Assembly: GCA_010645155.1 (NCBI GenBank)
Contig: JAAGOF010000128.1
Coordinates: 129,437 to 193,436 of the forward strand
DNA: 64,000 nt
Direction: 5' to 3'
From: Tigriopus japonicus
Taxonomy: Eukaryota; Arthropoda; Copepoda; Harpacticoida; Harpacticidae
The position numbers and the translations under genes are program-made. A model generated the notes under the pieces. That model was not told the origin of the DNA, made no database searches, and worked only from the letters and a program-made list of their open reading frames with translations. Of this stretch, positions 31,451 to 42,971 are shown in pieces (the stretch's first letter is position 1; each line of letters starts with the position of its first letter).

Positions 31451-32999
31451 TTTTTTCACGGAATGTTATTACTTGGCCACGCAACCTCTCTCAGCCAATC
31501 TTTGGACGTTTAACGTTTACAGTCCTTTGGAAAGCCAATGGATGCCCGTTGGTTGCATAACGGAACCGCACAAGTATTGACCATGTCTTAATTAGATGTT
31601 GGATCGAGTGAATGAGCCACTGATTTGGTGAGGTTGGAGCGGTTGGAGATAGTGATGTGACTTGGGCAAGTAATGAGTCATCACAGACACCCCAAGCACA
31701 AGTTGTTGACAAGCATTATTATAGAAGTTGCATTATCGATGATCTTTTGACTTTAAGAATTTAGCAATAAATAGTGAAAGTGATACAAAAAATATTTCAA
31801 TTTAGATAGCATTTGCAAAACCATGGTTTTTCTTTAGTTTCCGTTCTAAGCCACACATGAATACACTTTTCGGGCCAATCAAGAATGAGATTTAACAGTC
31901 ACACTTGGGAACAAGCTCGGTCACTCAGAGTTGCTAGAAAAAAATATAAGATGCCAACTCTTTTTTTCTTTGAAATATTCTCAAAAGCTTTTGCATTTCT
32001 CGATACAAAAGCTTTGAATTGTGTATTTTCATCTAAAAATCCATCCTAACGAGGGCATGGGCCCTATTTCGCTGAAACTTTCTGGTTAATTGAAATTCTG
32101 ATGCCGAAGGTTTAGTCTTCATTCCTAGCAAATTTGGCAAACCTGTAAGGTGGGAAAAATACTTGTACAGGCACCCAAGTAGACCCAAGTTTCGGCAAGT
32201 CCAAGGTACTGTACCGGACCGCTTGCCCAAGCTCCTGTTTGCCTCCCATCACTAGTTGGAGAGAGAGAGTGAGTGCTGTTTTTCATCCATGGTGACCAAA
32301 ACTAGTAGGCCCCTTGTACAACAAAGAAGACAAATGTTCGAGGTTCAAGCCGAATGAAGACAAACAAAAACTTTGAAACTAAGTCCATAAGTAATCAGAC
32401 CTATTTGGGTTGCAGCATTTTCAATCAAAGGATGAAAATCCAACATTGAAACATTCGAATGTGAGATGGGTAAAGAGAAAATTTTGAAGCAAGTAACAAT
32501 ACAAGACTTTTGCACTTTTTGGGGGATCCTTGTCTTCGTCATGGAAGAGAAATTCATCAAAAAATAGAAAAAGCTATCACCTCTTGGATTGGAAATCGCA
32601 CATACCTTTATAAGAAAATTGAAAGCCGAACTGGTTTCACTTTATCAAACATAAAAGCACCATGCACTGGTTACCCTGAATTACGACAACTCCTTGACGA
32701 TTTGACGGATTCAGAGTGACCGTTGAAAAACGATGAACGATGTTCCGTCCAAAGTCTGGATTGAAGGTCCAGACGTAATCTTACGATTCCCTAAAACTGA
32801 CAAAACATAAGTAGGTCTTTCCTGACCCTGGCACTAAGTCCAAAATTGCCTTGATAGCCTTTTTTAGAGAACACTTAATACCAGGGCTTGAAATTTGTTA
32901 GACCTATCGAAAGATCTCCGGTTAAGTTAAGACCAAAGGCCAGAACCAACGATAATGATATACCAAAACAAGAGCTGTTTTAGTAACAGAAGACAATGC
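31451..32999. other. Mostly non-coding, with two repeat fragments
   Basis: 32213-32256 repeats the block at 20555-20598, and 32721-32746 repeats GACCGTTGAAAAACGATGAA from the 24.9-kb repeat. An open frame at 32510-32719 lacks an identifiable domain and stops just before the second repeat, so it may be part of a mobile element. No host gene is seen. Confidence 0.4.
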
Positions 33000-33170
33000 T
33001 TACTTTATTAACTCTTACACCTCGATATATACATTATACTGGATTTACATTACCTTATTCTAACCTCTGCTCAATAGGGGGAAACTGGGAAAAAACTTCA
33101 GATTAATTACTTCACATGCCCAACAAAGTGAAGACAAAAACCTATATGACTTTGTCTAATATCAGTGCTA

Positions 33171-33347
33171 ATCTCATCTCAGGCTCAACGGCGGGTCAGT
33201 CAATCAATGAGAGTTACCAACAAAGTCATATACTCATAATCTCATCTCAGGCCCAACGTCGGGTCAGTCAATCAATGAGAATTACCAACAAAGTCATATG
33301 CTAAGGATCTCATCTCAGGTCCAACGGCGAGTCAGTCAATCAATGAG
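33171..33347. repeat. 68-bp tandem repeat, about 2.6 copies
   Basis: Units start ATCTCATCTCAGGCTCAACG at 33171, 33239 and 33307, a period of exactly 68 bp with 85-95% identity by eye. All contain GTCAGTCAATCAATGAGA. It lies within or next to the LTR that begins at 34079 on the minus strand. Confidence 0.85.
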
Positions 33348-33359
33348 ATTTGTTAGCAT

Positions 33360-34079
33360 AAGCACATACCAATCTTCACTTTGTGATCTAGCTTGACAGG
33401 TAGAAATAATAAACGTTTAAAGGAATAATGGGGTGGATCTTACTTGGGTGAAATAACGAACGCGATCCACTCCTTCCCACGACACTTGAAACTGGTCTCT
33501 TTGGAGTCCAACTCGACTTGTGAATCTAGCCTCCCAATTGGGGAAGCCTTGCTCCAAACTTGGAGCAATGTGGAACTAAACTTGTGTATAGGTTTACTTC
33601 AACATCATAACTCTGCTTGAAGGCCAGGGGTCTTCCTTTTATATCCCTCCAGCTTGACTCGATTCATCCTTCACGGGGCCATACTCTTGGTTTATGCTTT
33701 GCTGCAAGTGGGGTTGGTTTTCTTTGTCAAGTGATGAACAGCTCGCGTACTTATCAGAGTCCGTGCTTTGTCCGGATCCTAAGTAGGTTACACGTCGACC
33801 AATGCAATTGGTGGACGTGCAAGAGAGCCCAAATACATCCTTCAAGCACACTTGGTTTGCTTAGGCCCCCACACACTACGGTAGGAGATTATTCTTTGTG
33901 TGCCACCCCAATCCCCACTGACCTTGCAGTGAGCTGCAGAACTAGGCCACTAGAGTCATTACCCACATGAAGAACTGCTCAAGTCCCAGGGCTTGGACTT
34001 ACTGCGCCATACATAACAAGGTCACAAGCTTTCTTTCGTTCATACAATATTGATGGAGCATCTTGTGCGGAACATAACA
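33360..34079 (-). mobile_element. LTR of a small minus-strand LTR retroelement
   Basis: On the minus strand the sequence starts TGTTATGTTCCGCACAAG directly after a polypurine tract, the layout of a 3' LTR. A second copy of its first 63 bp occurs at 34600-34663. The far end of the LTR was not determined; the lower limit given is approximate. Coding frames inside it are not convincing. Confidence 0.6.
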
Positions 34080-34088
34080 CTCCCCCCT
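34080..34088 (-). promoter_or_regulatory. Polypurine tract
   Basis: The minus strand reads CAACAGGGGGGAG immediately before TGTTATGTTCC. A polypurine tract next to an LTR primes plus-strand DNA synthesis in LTR retroelements. Confidence 0.6.
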
Positions 34089-34224
34089 GTTGGCCTTGAT
34101 TCACAAGCCAACATCAACTTGGTAGCTGGCAAGGATCATGGAAATTAGTGGAACTAGTTTGCTTGCCTAGTGCAAAAGGGGCAATAACATGACTTGTAAA
34201 AGGGAGCAGAGGTTGTACATGGTT

Positions 34225-34598
34225 TTAGATATTTACATATGTGATTCCATTTATCATAGCCTGTGCCTCTTTCACCCTTTGCCGTTGTTGTTCGAACGTT
34301 AAGCCCTCGATATAAATGTTCTTAGCACTGAAAGGAGGAGGTCCATTATCCACTCGACTGTCAGTCCAAAAGAAGAAACCCCAAGCTGCATCGTCCAGAT
34401 AGCGAGCAGTGAACCTCCCATGCTTGGCCTCAAGGGAAAACATTTCGAAGAAGTCTTTCATTGAATGCAGGTGACACTGTTCTTCCTCATGGCCTCTCAC
34501 TTTACAAGTGTTGCAACGGGAGTGTAATGCTAGACACCCTTTTAAGGCATGTGGTTTTGGGTCTTTACACATTTCGTAACCACACTGGATTTTTTGTN
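34225..34598 (-). CDS. Zinc-knuckle-like ORF of the LTR retroelement
   Basis: A minus-strand frame of about 125 codons has a Cys/His-rich N-terminal part (CGYEMCKDPKPHALKGC, then CNTCKVRGHEEEQCH) resembling paired zinc knuckles, and an unrecognised C-terminal half ending EAQAMINGITYVNI. The upstream part of the frame crosses an N (34599) into LTR sequence and is not reliable. Position between LTR sequences suggests a gag-like or cargo ORF of a short element; no pol is present. Confidence 0.4.
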
Positions 34599-34599
34599 A

Positions 34600-34663
34600 C
34601 ATAACAAGGTCACAAGCTTTCTTTCGTTCATACAATATTGATGGAGCATCTTGTACGGAACAA
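34600..34663 (-). repeat. Truncated second LTR start at an assembly N
   Basis: These 64 bp repeat 34013-34076 almost exactly (ATAACAAGGTCACAAGCTTT onward). They begin right after the single N at 34599 and are followed directly by dispersed repeat copy 2. The rest of the LTR is missing, either through real truncation or collapse at the N. Confidence 0.7.
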
Positions 34664-35010
34664 ACGACGCAACCTCAGTAGATCTTTTGAGATAGCCTAG
34701 TTGAAGCCAGAAACTTTAGAGTCTACTCAATATATGTGGAAAACATGCTCTACCATCCTTCAAACAAACTGCCACCGTTTTTGGAATCACATCATCATTA
34801 TTTTTTACATTTGAAAGCTCCCAAAGTTTGCCCGAGCGCCGTTAAGGATTTCAGCCTAGACCTTGCGTTATGAGCGCCTCTTGCGGTCATATTCTGAACC
34901 CTCATAGTCAGCTTGAGCTTCCTTCGGTTCATTGGTTCGTTTTTGCTGGAAATCATAATTCTCATTGCTAGCCTCTCACTCCATGATTTCCGTGCTTCTT
35001 GCTTGATCTT
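34663..35010. repeat. Dispersed repeat, copy 2 (uninterrupted)
   Basis: It matches 24939-25210 and then continues through GAAATCATAATTCTCATTGC, matching 25525-25610. It lacks the palindromic MITE found in copy 1 and so shows the pre-insertion arrangement. Confidence 0.85.
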
Positions 35011-35319
35011 AGAAGAGGGGCTTCGGAAACAGGTAAAAGTATGTTTGTTTGATTGCCGTCCTTTCTTATTCTTTTAGTGCCTTGTCCTAAAAAAAGAACC
35101 AACGCCAGACCCCAATCAAGCTTCTTCAACATGAAGTTGATTGTCTGTTTGTTGATGCCATTCATCCCTCTTGGCAAAAGTCTTGACCATGTGATTGAAT
35201 TTTACTGAAATTAGAGTTTCTTGAAAAAAAATTGACAACACTTCATTCAGGGCCCATGTCCTAATGGGTAATTGATTGTATATAAAGACAAATTATTTCA
35301 CACGAAATCTATTGATTGA

Positions 35320-38300
35320 TTACATGGAAAACGTGCACCCTAGTACATCACTTGGGAGTGGTGCAAAATTCATACATGCAGTTGGGAGTTGTGCAATATA
35401 AAGCACTTTGGTTTCTTTCCCATAAATCTCAATTTTGTAAACCTTGCTTCCTGAAGGACTCATGGTGTAAACAAGAAACGTGTCGTCATAACCAACTGTT
35501 TGGACATGCGCTTCACTGGAATCTATTCTGGTCATGATGGGACCACTCGTGTCAAAGGTTTTCGAGTTCCAATCCAAGATTAAAGTTTCTTCAAACGCTG
35601 GCCCCGGTTTGCCCATTATGATTTGATGGCCACCAAAGATGGCCACCTTACGGTGTCCTTCTGGCCCAAAAGCCCCACACAAGGAGTTCATCAAGTTGAT
35701 ATTCGGAACCGTGATCTTAATCACGTCGGTAGTCTGTAATCGAAGGAGCCAAAAGAAATGGTGACATTCCTGGACAACTTAAATTGAGAGACTTGTTGCT
35801 CAAAATATTTGCAAATATAAAAGAGAATAATAATCTTGACTTAAATACTAACCATATTGCTCAGGTTGATTGCGTACATTACGACGGGCTCGCTCAGGTT
35901 GCCGTTTTTTGCTATTTTTTCTGGAGCAAACCCTACGAGGATTTCACCGTTGGAGATGGCTGTTCGACAGAAGGGTTTTGAGAAATCATTGTCATTAGAG
36001 TAAGGGAATTGTTCGGAAACAAGTCGGACCTTTTCCCCATCATACAAATAGATTGACTTCGCCTTGATCAGAAATAAAATTTCACCGTTAGGAAGATTCA
36101 AGAAGGTTATAAGTTGTCCTGCTCCCATTTTCAAGTGGACGTTTGGGGTCCAAATTTTCTTCTCGTTGTCTAGTCTGGAGCAAACCATCGCGTCTTCACC
36201 ATTAGCTTCGCCATGAGCACAAGCGTGCAATTGATTGTCAAAGGCAGTAAACTGAAATCGGAACGTTTATTTTTATTGACACAACCACTCCGACACTACA
36301 CGATGCTCAAATGGATATGCATTTTTTGGATTGACGCAAATGACGATCCTGGTGTCGACGCTGACATCAGCTTTGAAATTGTATATTTAATTTAACTGAA
36401 GTGTCGACACAAAAGAATGGTGTTGACAATGAGAAAAAAAAAGCTGGAAAACCGTGAGATGGTGTCGGCACCATGACACCAATACCGGCTTCTCACGCAG
36501 CTTTATTTCCAAACCTTCAGTTTAAGTCCATCTAGAGAAAATGTACTAGTTGGGGAACAGCTATCAAGTTCAATTGGAAAACGCCACAAAGAGGGAAGCA
36601 CCAACGTCCAAAAGCAAGTTTTTGTGAACAGTGCCTCATCAAGATGTAGCCAAAGTGCAAGCATAAATCCAAGCAACATTAAACCTTAACAGATCCAAAA
36701 GATATTGTTCTTAGATATGGTTCACAAATGATTGGCCTCTAAAATCCTGTGGGAAAACCAAAAAGAACCTACCACTCTAGTTACTTCCTTTCAGTGGTAC
36801 TATATTTTGAAAAAAAAATCAACTTATCGGAATTTTAGGGTCAAAAATGGTCAAAAAGGGTCAAAAAAAGGGTCGCCATTGGGAATTCCCAAAACTCCTA
36901 AAAGAATGGTTTTTTTTGTTAAATTTTGAATCTTAAGGAAGTTGTATTTTTTATTCTTTTTGAAAGAATCAAGAAACACAATCCAACAAAACTTGGCAAT
37001 TATGGAGTTTAGCAAACTTGTGTCAAATACTTTTTAAATAGAATCTATTACAATTGCAATCACTTTTTTGGTCTCAAAAGTAATCATTTCTATCATAGAG
37101 ACTTGGCTTCGTCCAGGAGCTTTAGATGAAGGAGTAGCAATAGCTGGTTTTGGGCTAGTTCGTAGAGTACGCCCTGATTATCCCATCTTCCCACATGGGG
37201 GCATATGTCTGTACGTCAAGAAAGACCTGCATATTAGTCTATTAGTCATGTTCAAATGTCGAATGGAGAAGTAGAAGTTTTGATTTGTCACACCAAGGCT
37301 CTTGATCTTACGGTCGTAACTACACGGTCCGCCATAAACCCGATTCCGCTATGAGTTAGATTTTAAGTGGTAAGTATAGGAAGTAGAATTATAAAACCTA
37401 TTATGTAAACAATAGTTACTCTAAAGTGTCAGCTAAAAAAGTATCTTTAATCCTATCACTTGACCAAACTACTTTAGACCAAACCAGTCTAGGCCGGATC
37501 AAACTTAAGACCTTAAAGTGCTTTGCGGCCGACCTCTGGTGAGCTTGAGGTCAATTATATACAAATGTAAGTTTCAATAAATTAAAGGGCAATTATTAAG
37601 CTTTCTCATGAGCCATAGCAGGCCTTTCTATGACCAAAAGTGCGCTTGTGACAAGGACTTTTGTGATCTTGGTCCGTTTCAACATGGCGCCTAAAATGCC
37701 TAGCGGCAACACGGCCAAAGTCTGGGCCAACCGCATTGTCATTATGAAAAAGATCAAAAAGTTGACCCCCAACTAATCTTCTCAACTAGAGACGCCATAA
37801 AATATGGCAGCACTGCCAACTCGAAATCCAAAAGTATAACTGCTGATGGAACTCGAAATCGAACTAGTTCGAGTGTTGCCAAATTGGTCCCTGTTTAGGT
37901 CTTTTTAAAAACATTCAATACAACCTACCGTAATCAACAATGATAAACTTCCGAGTAAAAAATGGCAGCACTCCCGGTTCGAAACACATCACTTGTCCAT
38001 ACCATAGTCTTATGTACAATGACCTCACAATCAGCTGTTCATTTAAGGACCTATTTCCTCTCTTTTTGCCTTTATCTCAAAATTCTCCTTAAAGTTACCC
38101 AAGAGAATGCACCAGATGGTGTCATGAACACAACATTTGTTGTTTCTTTAAGACCAGGGCCCGGACAATCAACTCATACTTGGTACTTAAAGTCCAACTT
38201 CTATGTAGTACCGTCGTACTATAGTCTTACTTCAAGTACCAAGCACTACAGTTCTATAAAGACAGAACTGTCACTCCGGTTAGTTCAGTGGAGATTTGTT

Positions 38301-40133
38301 TTGAGCTCATTTCATCAGTACGGCAGCAAGGGTGCCAACTGATATGATTTATTATGCATTGCTCTTGTTCGAGCAAAGCAGTTGAATGAGCAATTTCGCC
38401 ACTGACTCCCTGAAATCGCAAATTCCAGTTTTGAATCACGTAACTAACTGTGCTCAAAGTCAAATCCTATTGCACATACAGTGCAAGTTTGTTGAATCAA
38501 GAACAATTTGGGAGTGACATTTCTGTCTCTTTAGAACTGTACCAAGCACGAGTTGAGAATACAGGCCCTGGGCAGTTTAGGCTGCATCATTTGATCTTAA
38601 AGCCAAAGATTTTGTTGGTTCCAGGAACTTGACACACGTTCTACTTATACATAAATGTAATGTTTTATTGTACAAGTTGAAAAGTGATCTCAACATTTCC
38701 TCCTTCCTTTGATGAGCATGTTTTGGCATTCAGCTTTGTCGAAAACTTGTTATCACAACGGTTCTTAAACTGGGGCCATAAAGAATGAAAAGCGCCAAAA
38801 AGTAAAATCGTCGAAACATTTTATGAAAAAAAGGAAAAGTCACTCATTCTCACTGAACAATGTCCAAAACGCTCCAAAACAATTACATTGATTTGCAAAA
38901 TGCAGCTCCTAAGGAAGGGTTTAGGGAGCCCTAGCTCAATTAAAAAAACATTTTGCTAGCCACTACGAGGGGTATCCAGACTATGGGTGGACTGGGTCCG
39001 TAACTCGTTAACAAGAGCAATTTTTAGGTGTTTGATTAAAAATTGAAGTCAGGATTGATCTCTTATGAGCAGATGTTATTTTATATGTTTTGTTGTTAGG
39101 CAATCATGTTTGAACTTATGATTTAATTCGACAAGGTATGTTGGGCGACCCCTGTAAACATAGAAAATAAGCGTCGTAAGCGAGCAACATGCCAAAAATC
39201 AAGCACACTGTAAAGCCAATCACATCAAAACCAACCACTTTTCGGGACAACCACTTTTGCCCCAAATGTTCATCAAATATTGTTATATCATATTGCTATT
39301 AATCAAACATCTAAAAAGTACACTTTTAATGAGTTACAGGCCCAGTCTACTTAAAGTCTATATTATCTTGAATTTTGTCGATTTCGAAACCTCACCTGCA
39401 CAATTGGCTGCGCTATTTCCACAGGAGGAAAATAACATGTTCTTGTTGTCTTTGTTTCCATATCCAAAAGTTGTGTCCCCACATCGAGATCAGTTCCAAT
39501 TATAAATTGAACTTTGGCGGTAATAGCTACAAATTTCGATCCGTCCAAAAGGACATTGGAATGATATTTGAATCAAAAAAGTTTTTTTAAAGATAAACCC
39601 TTTCACCAAACTCATTTACCACTTTCAGCGAGGCAATATCGCTCTGAACTCGAACAATTGGTGCAGGATCGGTCCAAAAGAGGGCAATCGTTGGTCATCA
39701 AGCAAGATTCATGCTCCGGATCATACGCGTTCCAAAAACATTCCTGGTGGGTCTCACAAATGGAGCCACATTCTTTGGCACTGCCCACCTTCCTGATGCC
39801 TTCCAGGGCTCCATAACATCTTCCATTGAGCCCACATTGGACCTCGGGACATTCTTCTTCTCCACTGATGCAATTCTCTTGGCATTTCTCTTTGGACAAT
39901 CGCAAGCAACCGGACAAGGGAGTGCAGATCTGAGAATCCTTGTAGAACGTGAACCAAGTGCATCCTGTCACATTTTGGCAATGTCTCCAGCATTCTTTGG
40001 AATTATCGACGGGTATGGCGTCCAAGATTTGTGAATCAAGGCATTCACCCGGTACAAAACATTGAAGACCTTTTTGAGATAAGACCCCAGGGAACAAACA
40101 GTGAGACATGAAGATTAAAGCGTATATTATCAT
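35320..40133 (-). CDS. Secreted protein with PAN/apple-like and kelch-like domains
   Basis: There are four coding exons on the minus strand: 40133-39620, 39526-39396, 36251-35853 and 35733-35320. They join with consistent phases (1, 0, 0) at GT-AG sites into about 485 residues. The N-terminus (MIIYALIFMSHCLFPGVLSQ) is a signal peptide. Two Cys-rich modules follow, CWRHCQNVTGCTWFTFYKD and SICETHQECFWNAYDPE, resembling PAN/apple domains used in extracellular binding. The remaining 300 or so residues are beta-rich with kelch-like features: LLDMETKTT, AGQLITFLNLPNGEILF, KVAIFGGHQIIMGKPGP. No membrane anchor is seen. The 3.1-kb second intron contains a LINE fragment and a MITE. The ligand is unknown. 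Confidence 0.82.
37070..37340 (+). pseudogene. LINE apurinic endonuclease fragment
   Basis: The open frame shows SIIETWLRPGALDEGVAIAG, then GLVRRVRPDYP, PHGGICLYVKKDL and, after a stop, EVLICHTKALDL. The ETWL block and the Gly-Gly-x-x-x-Tyr strand are typical of exonuclease/endonuclease/phosphatase domains of Jockey/CR1-type LINEs. It is isolated from any reverse transcriptase and lies antisense in intron 2 of the PAN/kelch gene. Confidence 0.75.
38247..38541. mobile_element. MITE with 8-bp target duplication, copy 1
   Basis: It has ends TACAGTTCTATAAAGACAGA and TCTGTCTCTTTAGAACTGTA as inverted repeats of about 30 bp, running on into TGTCACTCC at the left and GGGAGTGACA at the right. The flanks are CCAAGCAC on both sides (38239-38246 and 38542-38549). 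The 295-bp body matches 48506-48801. The 8-bp duplication suggests hAT mobilisation. It sits in intron 2 of the PAN/kelch gene. Confidence 0.88.
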
Positions 40134-40180
40134 TCTTCTTTAAATTTGAGTTACTGCAGTGATGAAGTCAACTTGTAGAG

Positions 40181-40190
40181 TTTATATATT
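40181..40190 (-). promoter_or_regulatory. TATA box of the PAN/kelch gene
   Basis: The minus strand reads GGAAATATATAAACTC. A transcription start about 25-30 nt downstream, near TTCATCACT at about 40158, would leave a 5' UTR of about 25 nt before the ATG at 40133. Confidence 0.6.
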
Positions 40191-40199
40191 TCCTAAGTT

Positions 40200-41145
40200 A
40201 AATTACAAACAAGTGTATTCATGACCTCTTTATTTTTATGATTATATGTGCATCTGGAGAGTCAATCATGTCTAGCACTGACAAAAACGAAACTGGTTGA
40301 GAGGTATACGCCAAATATATATTAGTTACAGAGGGTTAATCATTTTCCCTCATGATGGTGTTTCCTATAAAACAAAATGCAGATCAGGGAGGCAGGATGA
40401 AACTGTGGGAAGTGGGTATGAAGTTAAAACGAAAAACAGAAATTGGACCTAACTTCAGCCTATGAGCATGGATGGGAAAAAAGTACAGTAACATAGTCTT
40501 TTTCAAAATAAAAAAGTTTTAGAAAAAGTGGCTTAAAATGCAAAGTTCAGTGCAGAAAAAGTCACAAATATCAACAAAAATAAAGTAATGGCCGAAGAAA
40601 TTGAGCCTATCTACAATAGTAAATAGCCTAGTATTTTTTTCTTTAATTGATGAAGCATTAATGGATTTCGTAACAGATTAAATGGTATGTTCTTATGTAA
40701 AGAGGTGTGTAGTCGTGGTTGGAGAGAGGTGGAACTTTATTGAGAAAGAACTATTGAACAAGATGGTGGAAGGTCAACGTGGAAGTCGGGAACTGAATGT
40801 ATGTTAGAGGTACGATGAGATGAAGGCATACAAATGAGAGATAGGGAGTATGAATATGGAATGTTGCAGGTATAGAAAGCTGGATGTTGGAATTTGATCC
40901 GTTTTCTTGAACATTTGGAAAGCGTGCTTATAGTCTCCTCGTGACCAACAAAGATGATCTCTTCATTATGGATTGATTGATCAAAATTTTCATTCTTGCC
41001 TCTTGATTAATTGGAAATTTTTGAAAATATCAATTTCCTCTCAGGTTATACTTCGAACCTTTTGAAATCTTCGAGAGATTCACTTTCTTCTCAGGTTATA
41101 CTTCGAACCTTTTGAAATTTTCGAGTTCAAATCTATGTTTGAACA
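40200..41145. other. Non-coding stretch, nothing recognised
   Basis: It contains only short frames. A direct duplication of about 45 bp (CTCTCAGGTTATACTTCGAA onward) occurs at about 41038 and 41090, just before the minisatellite. Confidence 0.4.
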
Positions 41146-41462
41146 CAGTCCTCTTCTGGGTACACGGTCCTCTTCTGGGTATACGGTCCTTTTCTGGGTA
41201 CACGGACCTCTTCTGGGTACATGGTCCCCTTCTGGGTAGATGGTTTTTTTGGGTACACGGTCCTCTTCTGGGTACACGGTCCTCTTCTGGGTACACGGTC
41301 CTCTTCTGGGTACACGGTCCTTTTCTGGGTACACGGACCTCTTCTGGGTACATGGTCCCCTTCTGGGTACATGGTCCTCTTCTGGGTACACGGTCCTCTT
41401 CTGGGTACACGGTCCTCTTTTAGGTACACAGTCCTCTTCTGGGTACATGGTCCTCTTTTGGA
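41146..41462. repeat. 19-bp minisatellite
   Basis: The unit is GGTCCTCTTCTGGGTACAC, repeated about 16 times with scattered substitutions and one short unit near 41240. Because 19 is not a multiple of 3, all three frames cycle through the same 19-residue peptide (PEEDRVPRRGPCTQKRTVY on the minus strand), which explains the long overlapping frames in both strands. It is not coding. Confidence 0.95.
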
Positions 41463-42425
41463 TGGGAGCTCTAACCCCTTTGGCCCATGGGCAATCGAGA
41501 GCCTATTTCCATGGAATCGCCGTTAAGGGTCTCAGGGACATGTGAGATTTTATCCTCGGTTTCTTTCCATTTTGAATCACTTTTGCTCATGGAGTTTCCC
41601 GACTCCCGAATCAAAAAATGAGGGCAATGCAGTTCGATTCTCAACCAGAGTTTAAGGCGAGAAAAGGAGTAAGGAGGGTCATTCAGACCGACTGCACCAC
41701 GATGAGTTGGAAGCTTACTGATATCTTTATTTAGAGAGCGATAGAAATACTAGAAAGCAGAGATTGGCATTCAAATCTATGATTGCCCGACCCGGCACGG
41801 ACTGTCTGTGACGTCATTCATCATGCGGGAAGCCGAAGCTCATGATTAAAGGAACCTTTTCTTCTAAGAAACACATCTAAACTATTTCGCTCATCTGATA
41901 GGGCAGTTTGGTTATTGAAAATCCTCAAGTCTGCTGGAAATGTGTCTAAGGTATTAACCCGATATGCAAAAAGTGAATTTCAACTAGTGTGGAGTTTAAA
42001 CAGGGGCCGATTAATTCACCTGATCGGGTGATTGACAACAAAATCTTAGTGATGTGAAATCTCGGCTTGCGCAAGTTTTTTCACGGGAGGTTGCAAGGTA
42101 GGGTTACCTCTTAGAGAATGGGTGCTTTACTCTGGTATTTGAGCAAACACGAATTTGAGGTTGATTTGCAACCCTGCTCAGAAGTCACGAAAGTCAGGGA
42201 TGCCTTGCCTTTTGTCGCTTCTTAAAGAAAAAAAACCTGTTTATGAAGGCTGGTAGACAGTGGGGAATATGATTTCACTTAAGAAACTTGGCAACCCCAG
42301 CACCAGGTCAGATCACTTCAAAATCAACAAAGAAGAAGTACTTTGGTTTGTTGTTGAACTTCGTTAGAATTAGCTGAATGTTCAACTGAATGCTCTTGAC
42401 CAATTACCAGCGTGAATCATCCGTG
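41463..42425. other. Non-coding stretch left of the Gypsy element
   Basis: No gene is seen. The segment 42395-42438 repeats part of the block at 20599-20654 and crosses the presumed LTR start. Confidence 0.4.
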
Positions 42426-42855
42426 TGTTAGCCTACGAATACCAATATCTACCTTAGTATCTAGAGAGCGATATAGCTAAGTCCGTAGATAGAGAGAGAA
42501 GAGAAGAACTCTACAATATCCAATATACATTTCATTCAAAAGCCATTCAACATATTTGCTAAATATTTGAAAAAAGCAGAATATTTATGGATAATTTTTT
42601 ATGACAACGCCATTATTTGGTACTTTGGTCTGCGATTTTCCATATTGTTTTTTTGGTGAATTTGGTGCATTTTTGTGATATTCTGAGTCGACATTTCTCA
42701 AACGTGCAAACCGGTTCTCGAGACGATGCTACTGAGACGCCGGCAGTCATTCAGTTTTTTGGTTCTGATTGTTCGTGGGCATCCATCTTGTCTGGAAATA
42801 AATTACCACTCATTTTATTTTCCTGTGGTCATCTGGATTGAATGGTAATGACACA
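42426..42855 (+). mobile_element. Probable 5' LTR of the Ty3/Gypsy element
   Basis: It runs from TGTTAGCCTACGA to GTAATGACACA, with TG...CA borders and an AATAAA near 42798. The right border is supported by the adjoining primer-binding site. The left border is less certain because sequence similarity with 20.6 kb continues across it. The 3' LTR is not visible; it would lie in or beyond the N gap. Confidence 0.5.
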
Positions 42856-42873
42856 TGGCGCAGACGATGGAAC
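42856..42873 (+). promoter_or_regulatory. Primer-binding site
   Basis: TGGCGCAGACGATGGAAC follows the LTR directly. TGGCGCAGTCG-type sites complementary to tRNA-Ser are used by several arthropod Gypsy elements; this one is close to that pattern. Confidence 0.55.
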
Positions 42874-42971
42874 ATAACACTGTCGTGTTGTGAACGAACT
42901 TGAGGATTTGGAACGAACGTGTGGATCGATACCGACATTATCTTGTGAGGAATTTCTCGGAGATTTAAAGG

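Noticed and set aside
34600..34635. N-terminal part of the 136-codon frame starting MYERKKACDL
   Set aside because: This part is LTR sequence read across an N, so the start is artificial.
37684..37776. Short ATG frame with a Lys-rich 30-residue peptide
   Set aside because: Too short and without any motif or context to call.
41080..41545. Six overlapping frames of about 100 codons, some Pro/Arg-rich
   Set aside because: Produced by the 19-bp minisatellite; the same 19-residue cycle appears in all frames.
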